Shown here: one piece after another, positions 1 through 5,887 of the stretch
Position numbering within the stretch: position 1 is the first letter of the stretch
Layout: each line of letters starts with the position of its first letter
DNA from: Calditrichota bacterium
GTDB taxonomy: Bacteria; Calditrichota; Calditrichia; RBG-13-44-9; J075
Direction of reading: 5' to 3'
Assembly (NCBI GenBank): GCA_024275555.1
Contig: JAJRYW010000077.1
Span: forward strand, 1-6,006
Length of the DNA: 6,006 bases
Notes under the pieces: generated by a model
Seen by the model: only the letters and a program-made list of their open reading frames with translations
Told to the model about the DNA's origin: nothing
Databases searched by the model: none
Made by a program: the position numbers and the translations under genes

Positions 1-2567
1 AGCCACTTTATCAGTCCCAGTTCCGTATCTCTTAACTGCTTTTCATGGTGCGGCAAGACCCGCACCGTGTAGCGATACTTGCCGGAATCCGAGGGAACAA
101 TCGTTGCCTCAAAGAGATGCACATTTTCGGAGACCTCTTTTTTGCGCTGCATATCCAGCACTTCGGCATAGATCGGCTGGGGCACCTGGCCGGCTTCCTG
201 CACCAGGTAGACTTGTACCCGCACATCTTCCAGGGAAATATCACCCAGATTAACAGTAACGCAAATCCGCATCGGCTCGCCGAATTTCAGGGTAACCTCC
301 TGGCCCGGGTTCAAATCCTCGGCCAATTTAAGCTCGATCTGCGACCAGTTTTTTTCCATCTTCTCCCGCCAGGCGGTAAAGTCTTTGATGGGCTGATAGT
401 TCTGCTCATGAAACGCTGCCCCATTGTGGATTGCGGGCAGGTAGAGCTTGTTTACATACTCCTTAACCATCCGGTGGGTATTGAACATCGAAGACACGGA
501 GGCCAGCGATTCTTTCATGACTTTTACCCAATCATGCGGGAGCCCGTCTTCGCTGCGGTTATAGTATAGCGGGATGATGTCATTTTCCAGGATATCATAG
601 ATAGCGTCGCTGTCCAGGTTGTCCAGTTCTTCCAGATCGTGGTAATCTTCCTGGTCGCCGAAGGCCCAGCCGTTTTTGCCGTTGTAGCCTTCACACCACC
701 AGCCGTCCAGCACCGAGAAATTAATCCCGGCGTTCATGCCCACTTTTTGGCCGCTGGTGCCGGAGGCTTCCTGGGGACGCCGGGGGTTGTTCAGCCAGAC
801 ATCTACGCCGGCGACCAGGTCGCGGGCCAGGCCCATGTCGTAGTTTTCCACAAAGAAAATTTTACCGCGAAAACCGTCTTCCATGGAAATCTCGTGGATG
901 GTGCGGATGAGCTGCTGCCCGCCCCCGTCTTTGGGGTGCGATTTTCCGGCAAAGATGATCTGCACCGGCCGCTGGGGATTGTTGAGAATGCGGCGGAGAC
1001 GATCTTTATCCCGGAAGATCAGCGTGCCGCGCTTGTAGGTGGCAAAACGGCGGGCAAAACCGATGGTCAGCACCTCCGGTTTAAGCATATCTTTCAGGCG
1101 ATTGATACGCAAGGTGCCCACCCGGTTGCGGATAACCTGGGCCTGGAAACGCTCCCGGAGATTGTTGAGCATCTTTTCCTTGATCAGCATTTTGGTGTTC
1201 CACAACTCCTCGTCCGGGATGCTGAACACCGTTTTCCAGAACACCGGCTCATCGATGTGCTCCTCCCAGTCCGCTCCCAGGTGTTTGGCAAATAACTGGC
1301 GCATCCGATAAACGGTCCAGGTAAAGGTATGCACGCCGTTGGTAACATGGGTAATCGGGATTTCATCCAGGGGGATGTTGGGCCAGACGTCCTGCCACAT
1401 TTTCCGGGACACCTCGCCGTGCAGTTTGCTTACTCCATTGCGGAACCGCGACAGTTTCAGCGACAGGATGGTCAGGTTGAAAATCTCGTACCCTTCCGGC
1501 TGCAACTGGGAGCCCAGTTCCATAAACTGGTAGCGGCGGATGCCGATCGATTCCCAGTAGCGCTGGAAAAATTTATCCATCAGGTTCAGCGGGAAGGCGT
1601 CGTTGCCGGCCGGCACAGGGGTGTGGGTAGTAAAAATGGTATTGGCCGCGACGGCTTCCAATGCTTCTTCGAAGCTGAGCTTATCTTGTTTTACCAGGTG
1701 CCGGATGCGCTCCAGGGCCAGAAAAACCGAGTGCCCCTCGTTCATGTGCCAGGCGGCCGGTGTGATCCCCAGGGCGTTCAGCATATGCACCCCGCCCATC
1801 CCTAAGATGATTTCCTGGGAGATGCGCATCTCTTCATCGCCGCCATAAAGGCGGGAGGTGATAACCTGGTCTTCATGGGGATTATCGGGAAGATTGGCGT
1901 CGAGAAGATAGGCGGCCACGCGACCCACCTGGGCCTTCCAGACCCGCACGCGCACATCGCGGTTGCCCACCGGCACGCTGATGATCAGCGGCTCACCGTT
2001 CTGGTTCAACACCGGTTGTAACGGCAAATCTTCCGGGTTGTAAGGCGTGTATATGGCAATTTGATTCCCGTGGGCGTCGATCTGCTGGGTAAAATAAGCC
2101 TGGTGGTAGTACAGGCTGATCCCGATTGCCGGAATCCCCAGGTCGCTGCAGGTTTTGATATGATCCCCGGCCAGCACACCCAATCCGCCGGAATAAATCG
2201 GCAACGACTCGTGAAATCCGAATTCGGCCGAAAAATAAGCGATGGGTTTATCTTTATCCGCCGGAAAAGTTTTGGAAAACCAGGTCTCTTTGGCGTTCAT
2301 GTATTCATCAAATGCTTTCATTACTTTTTTAAAATTGGCCAGGTAGGCGGGATCGCTGGCGGTATGTTCCAGGTCCTTTTGCTGAACTTCCCGCAGAAAT
2401 TTGACCGGGTTATGGTTGATCTCGGTCCACAAACCCGGATTGATTTTCCGGAATAGCTGGCGCGCCTCCGGCGTCCAGGAAAAATAGAGATTATAGGCCA
2501 AGTCCTTTAACCGGTGAATCTCTTCCGGCAGTTCCGGAATTACCTTTATGGTTCCCATGTACTCCAT
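1..2567 (-). CDS. glgP: alpha-glucan (glycogen/maltodextrin) phosphorylase, GT35, DUF3417-type; C-terminus cut by window edge
   Basis: Releases glucose-1-phosphate from the non-reducing ends of glycogen or maltodextrins using inorganic phosphate and pyridoxal phosphate (PLP); a cytoplasmic enzyme of storage-glucan use. Translating the minus strand from 2567 gives 855 uninterrupted codons. An N-terminal DUF3417-like helical segment covers about residues 13-100, followed by YFSAEFG (111-117) and SGGLGVLAGDH (about 126-136). WHMNEGHS (His274), TTHTPVPAGND (His315) and HVTNGVH (407-413) follow. RRFATYKR contains Arg507 and Lys512, matching the phosphate-binding Arg/Lys of muscle phosphorylase. 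EASGTSGQK contains Lys608, the expected PLP-binding lysine, ahead of SVLDGWW. A beta-rich tail fills about 755-850. The last visible residues, ELGLIKW, resemble the end of this family, so little is missing. The family's His in the muscle motif KRIHEYKR is Ala here, which I believe is usual for this subclass. The start at 2567 is preferred over Met4 (2558) because AAGGAG lies 7 nt upstream. The gene is divergent from yicC. Substrate preference (glycogen or maltodextrin) cannot be decided. Confidence 0.96.
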   Translation of the reverse strand, partial: MEYMGTIKVIPELPEEIHRLKDLAYNLYFSWTPEARQLFRKINPGLWTEINHNPVKFLREVQQKDLEHTASDPAYLANFKKVMKAFDEYMNAKETWFSKTFPADKDKPIAYFSAEFGFHESLPIYSGGLGVLAGDHIKTCSDLGIPAIGISLYYHQAYFTQQIDAHGNQIAIYTPYNPEDLPLQPVLNQNGEPLIISVPVGNRDVRVRVWKAQVGRVAAYLLDANLPDNPHEDQVITSRLYGGDEEMRISQEIILGMGGVHMLNALGITPAAWHMNEGHSVFLALERIRHLVKQDKLSFEEALEAVAANTIFTTHTPVPAGNDAFPLNLMDKFFQRYWESIGIRRYQFMELGSQLQPEGYEIFNLTILSLKLSRFRNGVSKLHGEVSRKMWQDVWPNIPLDEIPITHVTNGVHTFTWTVYRMRQLFAKHLGADWEEHIDEPVFWKTVFSIPDEELWNTKMLIKEKMLNNLRERFQAQVIRNRVGTLRINRLKDMLKPEVLTIGFARRFATYKRGTLIFRDKDRLRRILNNPQRPVQIIFAGKSHPKDGGGQQLIRTIHEISMEDGFRGKIFFVENYDMGLARDLVAGVDVWLNNPRRPQEASGTSGQKVGMNAGINFSVLDGWWCEGYNGKNGWAFGDQEDYHDLEELDNLDSDAIYDILENDIIPLYYNRSEDGLPHDWVKVMKESLASVSSMFNTHRMVKEYVNKLYLPAIHNGAAFHEQNYQPIKDFTAWREKMEKNWSQIELKLAEDLNPGQEVTLKFGEPMRICVTVNLGDISLEDVRVQVYLVQEAGQVPQPIYAEVLDMQRKKEVSENVHLFEATIVPSDSGKYRYTVRVLPHHEKQLRDTELGLIKW

Positions 2568-2574
2568 GTGTTCT

Positions 2575-2580
2575 CTCCTT
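2575..2580 (-). promoter_or_regulatory. Shine-Dalgarno site of glgP
   Basis: On the minus strand AAGGAG lies 7 nt before the ATG at 2567-2565. The alternative in-frame ATG at 2558 would be 16 nt away, too far for this site, so the site fixes the glgP start. Confidence 0.8.
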
Positions 2581-2651
2581 GCTAAGTTCTGCTATTCATA
2601 CGGTGCGATTGATTAGACAGGCGCACTTCTATTTTCGAATAGTGAGCGGTA

Positions 2652-2680
2652 ATATTAAGGAGGGAATCGAAATCATACAA
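2652..2680 (-). promoter_or_regulatory. possible sigma70-like promoter for glgP
   Basis: Read on the minus strand, TTGTAT (2680-2675) and TAATAT (2657-2652) are 17 nt apart. They match the -35 consensus at 3 of 6 positions and the -10 consensus at 4 of 6. This would leave a leader of roughly 80 nt before glgP. In AT-rich DNA such matches arise easily by chance, so it is only the best candidate seen. Confidence 0.22.
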
Positions 2681-2784
2681 CCGGAACTTGCAAATCATAG
2701 CAATGTGGTTTTTGTTTGCGATAGCAGAATGCTTCGGTTAAATTCCCCACGCAAATTTTACGCATCTCATGTTACGCAATTTGC

Positions 2785-2800
2785 CGCAGAGGTCGCAGAG
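2785..2800. repeat. tandem pair of CGCAGAG words with 9-nt period
   Basis: CGCAGAG occurs at 2785-2791 and again at 2794-2800, separated by GT, giving a 9-nt period. The pattern resembles the CGCAGAG-rich intergenic repeats seen between genes of many environmental bacteria; that resemblance is from memory. It lies inside the doubtful 95-codon frame, which argues against that frame being a conserved gene. Confidence 0.45.
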
Positions 2801-2836
2801 ATTCTTAAAACGAGAGTTAAAGAACTTGAATTGTAT

Positions 2837-2865
2837 TTAACAATTATGGACCATAACAATATTTA
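2837..2865 (+). promoter_or_regulatory. possible promoter of the yicC-gmk-coaBC unit
   Basis: TTAACA (2837-2842) is 5 of 6 to the -35 consensus and is followed after 17 nt by TATTTA (2860-2865), only 3 of 6 to the -10 consensus. A better -10 word, TATATT, lies at 2880-2885 but has no good -35 partner. Either would leave a leader of about 90-115 nt before yicC. The palindrome TTATGG-A-CCATAA falls in the spacer of this candidate. Confidence 0.22.
2844..2856. repeat. 13-bp palindrome, possible operator
   Basis: TTATGG and CCATAA are perfect inverted repeats around a single central A. The palindrome overlaps direct copies of AACAAT (2839-2844 and 2855-2860). Its place between the two elements of the candidate yicC promoter would suit a repressor site, but no bound protein can be named. 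Confidence 0.3.
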
Positions 2866-2976
2866 GTTAGACAGAGCTTTATATTTAATCGTTTCTCGGA
2901 GTTCCCTGTGACTCAACCGCAAAAAACCGGTAAGCGCGCGTAACATCAGTTAGGCATAATGAACCTGAACAGGATT

Positions 2977-2980
2977 GAGG
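2977..2980 (+). promoter_or_regulatory. Shine-Dalgarno site that sets the yicC start
   Basis: GAGG is followed after 5 nt by the ATG at 2986, which gives the family-typical N-terminus MIRSMTGFA. The upstream in-frame ATG at 2959 has only a weak TTAGG before it and would add nine residues not typical of the family. Confidence 0.6.
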
Positions 2981-2985
2981 CAATA

Positions 2986-3864
2986 ATGATTCGCAGTATG
3001 ACCGGATTTGCAACTCAAAAAATTCCCTACCAAAATGGCGAGTTAACCTGTGAAGTGCGCTCGCTGAACTCCCGCTACCTGGAAGTATATGTTAAACTTC
3101 CCACGGTACTGCGTGAATTGGAAGATTCCGTGAAAGATATTTTCCGGAATAATATTCAACGAGGCAAAATTACCTGCACGGTCAGCTTTTCCAGCCCGGA
3201 CCCGGATTTACAGGCGCTGGGCGTCAACGAGGAATTGGTGCGCAGCTACGCCCGGCTGTTGGAGCGGGTGCGCCGCATTGCCGACATCGATACCCCGGTG
3301 CGGATTTCCGATTTGATGGAGTTTAAAGATATTTTTACCATGGAAGAAGCCCGCACCGTCGACGAAAGCCTGCACCAGGCCTTGTTCGAGCTGGTGGAGA
3401 TGAGTATTGCCCAACTCAACGACACCCGGGCAGGCGAGGGAGAGAACCTCACCAAGGACCTTATTCAACGCCTCTCGGTGATTGAAAAGTTGGCCCGTGA
3501 GATAGAAATGTTAGGGAAAAACAACGCCCGGGCAGAGTTCGAGAAGCTGCAGCAGCGCGTGTTCTCGCTGGTTGATGAGAGCAAGATCGACCGCAACCGC
3601 CTGGAAATGGAATTGGCGCTGATCTCGGACCGGGTTGACATTTCCGAGGAGATTGTGCGCCTGGGGAGCCACATCCAACTCTTCCGGGATACGCTCCAGG
3701 AAGGCTCGCCCATCGGCAAAAAGCTTAATTTTATCTTGCAGGAAATGCACCGGGAAGCCAATACCATCGCTTCCAAAAACACCATCATCGATATCAGCCA
3801 TCGAATTGTCAGCGTAAAAGAAGAAATTGAGCGCATTCGTGAGCAAGTTCAAAATATAGAATAG
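2986..3864 (+). CDS. yicC: YicC/YloC family endoribonuclease
   Basis: A 292-residue protein, the usual length for the YicC family. E. coli YicC and B. subtilis YloC have been reported as endoribonucleases, and YicC has been linked to turnover of the small RNA RyhB; the role in this organism is inferred from family membership. The N-terminal YicC domain begins with MIRSMTGFA (1-9) and contains EVRSLNSRYLEV (23-34). A charged, probably helical middle section follows. The C-terminal DUF1732 region has the strongly conserved LNFILQEMHREANTIASK (247-264), including Arg256, Glu257 and Asn259, and ends in REQVQNIE. The start at 2986 is chosen over 2959 from the family N-terminus and the GAGG site. 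It is the first gene of a tight unit with gmk 17 nt downstream, an order also seen in Bacillus and many other bacteria. No defect is visible. Confidence 0.95.
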   Translation: MIRSMTGFATQKIPYQNGELTCEVRSLNSRYLEVYVKLPTVLRELEDSVKDIFRNNIQRGKITCTVSFSSPDPDLQALGVNEELVRSYARLLERVRRIADIDTPVRISDLMEFKDIFTMEEARTVDESLHQALFELVEMSIAQLNDTRAGEGENLTKDLIQRLSVIEKLAREIEMLGKNNARAEFEKLQQRVFSLVDESKIDRNRLEMELALISDRVDISEEIVRLGSHIQLFRDTLQEGSPIGKKLNFILQEMHREANTIASKNTIIDISHRIVSVKEEIERIREQVQNIE

Positions 3865-3881
3865 GAAATCGGACTGCATTC

Positions 3882-4448
3882 ATGGATCAGAAGCCCATTC
3901 TGGTGGTCATCTCCGCGCCATCCGGGGCCGGAAAAAGCACTATTTGCCGGAAACTCCTGGAACGAAATTCCAAGCTGAAACTATCCGTCTCGGCCACCAC
4001 CCGGCCGCCGCGCTATAATGAGGTTCACGGCAAGCACTACTACTTCATCTCCAAAGAAGAATTCCTGGAAAAGATCAAAAATAATGAATTCCTTGAGTAC
4101 GAGAATGTTTTCGGAAACTATTACGGCAGCTTGCGTTCCCAGGTGTTGCAGCAGTTGGAGCAAGGGTTCTCGGTTCTGTTCGATATCGATGTCAACGGCG
4201 CTCTGAGGATTAAGAAAAACTATCCCGATGCGGTGCTGATCTTCATCAAACCGCCCTCGCCGGAGGAATTGGAAAGACGCCTGCGCGCCCGTAAAACCGA
4301 GGATGAAGCGGTGATCCGCAAAAGACTGGAACGGATACCGGAGGAATATCGCAAAGCGGAAAAATTTGATCATATCGTCATCAATGATGACCTGGATAAA
4401 GCTGTCGAAGAAGTTGAACAGATCATCAAAATGCACCAGGAAGACTGA
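3882..4448 (+). CDS. gmk: guanylate kinase
   Basis: Phosphorylates GMP (and dGMP) to GDP with ATP, a cytoplasmic and essential step of guanine nucleotide synthesis that also supplies precursors of (p)ppGpp. The 188-residue protein is a compact bacterial form (E. coli has 207). The P-loop is SAPSGAGKST (11-20), with Lys18 as the phosphate-binding lysine. The GMP-binding section has SVSATTRPPR (35-44), with Ser35 and Arg41, then EVHGKHYYF (47-55) and EYENVFGNYYGS (72-83). FDIDVNGA (100-107) is the conserved strand contacting GMP and Mg. RLRARKTEDE (133-142) belongs to the mobile lid, and Arg146/Arg148 follow in RKRLER. All the expected motifs are present and nothing is broken. The start is 17 nt after the yicC stop with a weak ribosome site (CGGA, 3870-3873). 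coaBC begins 5 nt after the stop, so the three genes are very likely cotranscribed. Confidence 0.98.
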   Translation: MDQKPILVVISAPSGAGKSTICRKLLERNSKLKLSVSATTRPPRYNEVHGKHYYFISKEEFLEKIKNNEFLEYENVFGNYYGSLRSQVLQQLEQGFSVLFDIDVNGALRIKKNYPDAVLIFIKPPSPEELERRLRARKTEDEAVIRKRLERIPEEYRKAEKFDHIVINDDLDKAVEEVEQIIKMHQED

Positions 4449-4453
4449 GGCAT

Positions 4454-5653
4454 ATGTTCTCTACCAGCCGATTTAAAGACAAGCACATTTTAGTGGGCAT
4501 TACCGGGTGCATTGCTGCCTACAAAACCTGCTATTTGATCCGCTACTTAGTGGAAGAGGGCGCCCAGGTACGGGCCATGATGACTGCGGGAGCGGAGAAG
4601 TTTATCACTCCGCTGACTATCGAAAGCCTGACAAATTACCCGGTTTATACGGAGATGTTCCCCACGGGACAGTTTACCGCCACGCATCACATTGCCGCCG
4701 CGGATTGGGCAGAAACAATGGTGCTCGCTCCGGCGACGGCCAACATCATCGGCAAATTAGCCAACGGCATCTGCGACGATTTTGTCTCCACCGCCTCCCT
4801 GGCTGCGCACTGCCCCCGGTTAATCGCCCCGGCGATGAATACGCACATGTGGCGTAACCCCGCTCTTCAGCGCAATCTGCTTACGCTGGAAGCGGACGGC
4901 TACCTGATCTGCCCGCCCGAGGAAGGCTTTTTAGCGGAAGGCTACTCCGGGGTGGGACGCCTGGCCCGGCTGGAATTTTTGATTCAGTATCTCTATCGCG
5001 CCATCCACCCGGCCCCGGGGAGTTTAGCGGGCAAAAAGGTTCTGATTACCGCCGGGCCGACCCGGGAGTATCTCGACCCGGTGCGGATGTTCACCAATCG
5101 CGCCACCGGGAAAATGGGCTATGCCCTGGCCTGGGAGGCCTTTGCCCGGGGCGCTGAGGTGACCCTGGTGCACGGCCCCACCCACCTGACCGCCCCAACA
5201 AGCATGGAAACCGTGGCCGTAACCAGCGCAGAAGATATGTACCAGGCGGTCAATGATCGCTTCGATCAATGTGACATCTACATCAGCGCCGCGGCAATTG
5301 CCGATTACCGCCCTCCCAAAATTGCCGGGCGCAAGATAAAAAAAGGGAGCGAGGGGCTGCCAGTAAAACTAACCCGCACTAAAGATGTGCTGCTGGAAAT
5401 GTCGGCCCGCAAAAAGCCGCATCAAAAACTGGTTGGGTTTTCCGTGGAGACCGACTCCCCGGTGGAGAACGCCCGCCGTAAACTGGAGAAAAAAAAGTTA
5501 GACCTGGTGGTATTGAACAACCCCCTGGAAGAAGGCGCCGCCTTTGCCGCAGAAACCAACCGGGTGATGCTGATTACCGCAGACAAGACTCACGACGTCG
5601 GCCTGAAGACAAAATTGGATACCGCATTTGATATATTTGAGTTTTTGTTGTAG
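4454..5653 (+). CDS. coaBC: bifunctional phosphopantothenoylcysteine decarboxylase / phosphopantothenate-cysteine ligase
   Basis: Makes 4'-phosphopantetheine in two steps of coenzyme A synthesis: CoaB joins cysteine to 4'-phosphopantothenate using CTP, and the FMN-dependent CoaC domain decarboxylates the product. The 399 residues are the normal length for the fused protein. The CoaC half (about 10-180) has the flavin loop GITGCIAAYK (15-24), catalytic His79 in THHIAAADWAE, LAPATANIIGKLANG (91-105) and Asn129 in APAMNTHMW. These match E. coli His75 and Asn125 with an offset of 4. Oddly, E. coli Cys158 corresponds to Glu162 (GFLAEGYSGVGR). The CoaB half (about 193-399) has TAGPTREYLDPVR (199-211), Asn215 in FTNRATGKMG, AAAIADYRPP (279-288) and Lys294 in RKIKK, matching E. 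coli Asn210 and Lys289; KKLDLVVLNN lies near the end. GAGG lies 3 nt before the start. It is the last gene of the yicC-gmk-coaBC unit, and rpoZ, often found before it, is missing. Confidence 0.97.
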   Translation: MFSTSRFKDKHILVGITGCIAAYKTCYLIRYLVEEGAQVRAMMTAGAEKFITPLTIESLTNYPVYTEMFPTGQFTATHHIAAADWAETMVLAPATANIIGKLANGICDDFVSTASLAAHCPRLIAPAMNTHMWRNPALQRNLLTLEADGYLICPPEEGFLAEGYSGVGRLARLEFLIQYLYRAIHPAPGSLAGKKVLITAGPTREYLDPVRMFTNRATGKMGYALAWEAFARGAEVTLVHGPTHLTAPTSMETVAVTSAEDMYQAVNDRFDQCDIYISAAAIADYRPPKIAGRKIKKGSEGLPVKLTRTKDVLLEMSARKKPHQKLVGFSVETDSPVENARRKLEKKKLDLVVLNNPLEEGAAFAAETNRVMLITADKTHDVGLKTKLDTAFDIFEFLL

Positions 5654-5680
5654 TCCGGATATTTGTTAAGCTTTTTTTTC

Positions 5681-5764
5681 TTTGTCCGGATGTACAGGAT
5701 AGACCGGATAAAGTTGGATCAATAGGATAAATAGCATCCGGTCAATCCTGTTAATCCAGTCAAA
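5681..5764. repeat. imperfect inverted repeat (29-bp arms) made of ~9-nt GGAT/ATCC units
   Basis: Arms 5681-5709 and 5736-5764 are inverted copies matching at 24 of 29 positions, around a 26-nt loop. GGAT starts at 5688, 5697, 5706, 5716 and 5725, and ATCC at 5736, 5745 and 5754, so the whole element has a period close to 9 nt. An extra TCCGGAT directly follows the coaBC stop codon (5654-5660). The ACAGGAT / AATCCTGTTAATCC wording is like dispersed intergenic repeats seen in many bacterial genomes; this is recalled, not searched. Transcribed RNA would fold into a long hairpin, and AAAAATCTTTTT follows, so it may also end or protect the coaBC transcript. Confidence 0.75.
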
Positions 5765-5794
5765 AATCTTTTTGCGGATAATAACTAAAAATGT

Positions 5795-5819
5795 ACCTCT
5801 TTCGCTCTGTGAAAGAGGT
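5795..5819. terminator. perfect 9-bp hairpin, possible terminator
   Basis: ACCTCTTTC (5795-5803) and GAAAGAGGT (5811-5819) pair perfectly across a 7-nt loop. On the plus strand no T-run follows. On the minus strand ACATTTTTAG follows the stem, a weak U-tract, so if it terminates it would act mainly on leftward transcripts, for example ones coming from the element at the right edge. Confidence 0.4.
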
Positions 5820-5854
5820 CATCAGCCTTGTATTATTCACTGTGGTTTTGTCGC

Positions 5855-5887
5855 CACCCCCCTTTAATCCCCCCTTTTTAGGGGGTG
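5855..5887. repeat. C-rich/G-rich inverted repeat next to the putative element end
   Basis: CACCCCC (5855-5861) can pair with GGGGGTG (5881-5887), and a second C-run at 5869-5874 can pair with the same G-run around a short T-rich loop. Two similar C-rich blocks thus compete for one G-block. The TTTAATCCCCCC wording recalls small dispersed repeats of bacterial intergenic regions (from memory). Its right end overlaps the inferred TGT start of the mobile element. Confidence 0.45.

Larger units (their letters stand above)
2568..2985. other. AT-rich divergent spacer between glgP and yicC; no convincing gene
   Basis: This 418-nt stretch must carry the promoters of both divergent units and is clearly richer in A and T than its flanks. 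It contains a plus-strand open frame of 95 codons (2579-2866). That frame would need a TTG start lying inside the glgP ribosome-binding site, has no ribosome site of its own there, and gives a protein I do not recognise. A strong AAGGAGG sits in the same strand at 2657-2663, but it is followed in frame only by ATC (2672) and ATA (2675), not a normal start codon. A short hairpin, CTATT-TTCG-AATAG, lies at 2629-2642. The CGCAGAG pair and the palindrome are listed separately. The frame could be a decayed gene, a gene with a rare start, or chance. Confidence 0.6.

Noticed and set aside
740..765. SGQK rather than the classical GNMK at the PLP-lysine site of GlgP.
   Set aside because: As I recall, SG(M/Q)K is normal for the DUF3417-type alpha-glucan phosphorylases, so it is not a defect.
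45..2456. Several plus-strand open frames of up to about 218 codons.
   Set aside because: They lie antisense to glgP, whose minus-strand translation has every family motif; their proteins match nothing I recognise and lack ribosome sites.
2911..2955. Possible integron attC site: ACTCAAC (2911-2917) paired with GTTAGGC (2949-2955), with another GTTAGAC at 2866-2872.
   Set aside because: The outer words fit the RYYYAAC/GTTRRRY pattern, but the span is only 45 nt, the inner boxes do not pair, and neither an integrase nor a cassette gene is in view.
2959..2985. Upstream ATG at 2959 as the start of yicC.
   Set aside because: It adds nine residues before the family N-terminus MIRSMTGF and has a weaker ribosome site than the ATG at 2986.
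3208..4436. Minus-strand open frames opposite yicC and gmk.
   Set aside because: Shadows of strongly conserved genes; no ribosome sites or recognisable motifs.
5485..5500. Run of eight A in coaBC as a programmed frameshift site.
   Set aside because: The coaBC frame is intact through to the normal C-terminus, and the run encodes the expected lysines of the KKLDL motif.
5681..5764. CRISPR-like array behind coaBC.
   Set aside because: The repeated word is only about 4-9 nt with a 9-nt period; there are no repeats of 24-37 nt, no uniform spacers and no cas genes.
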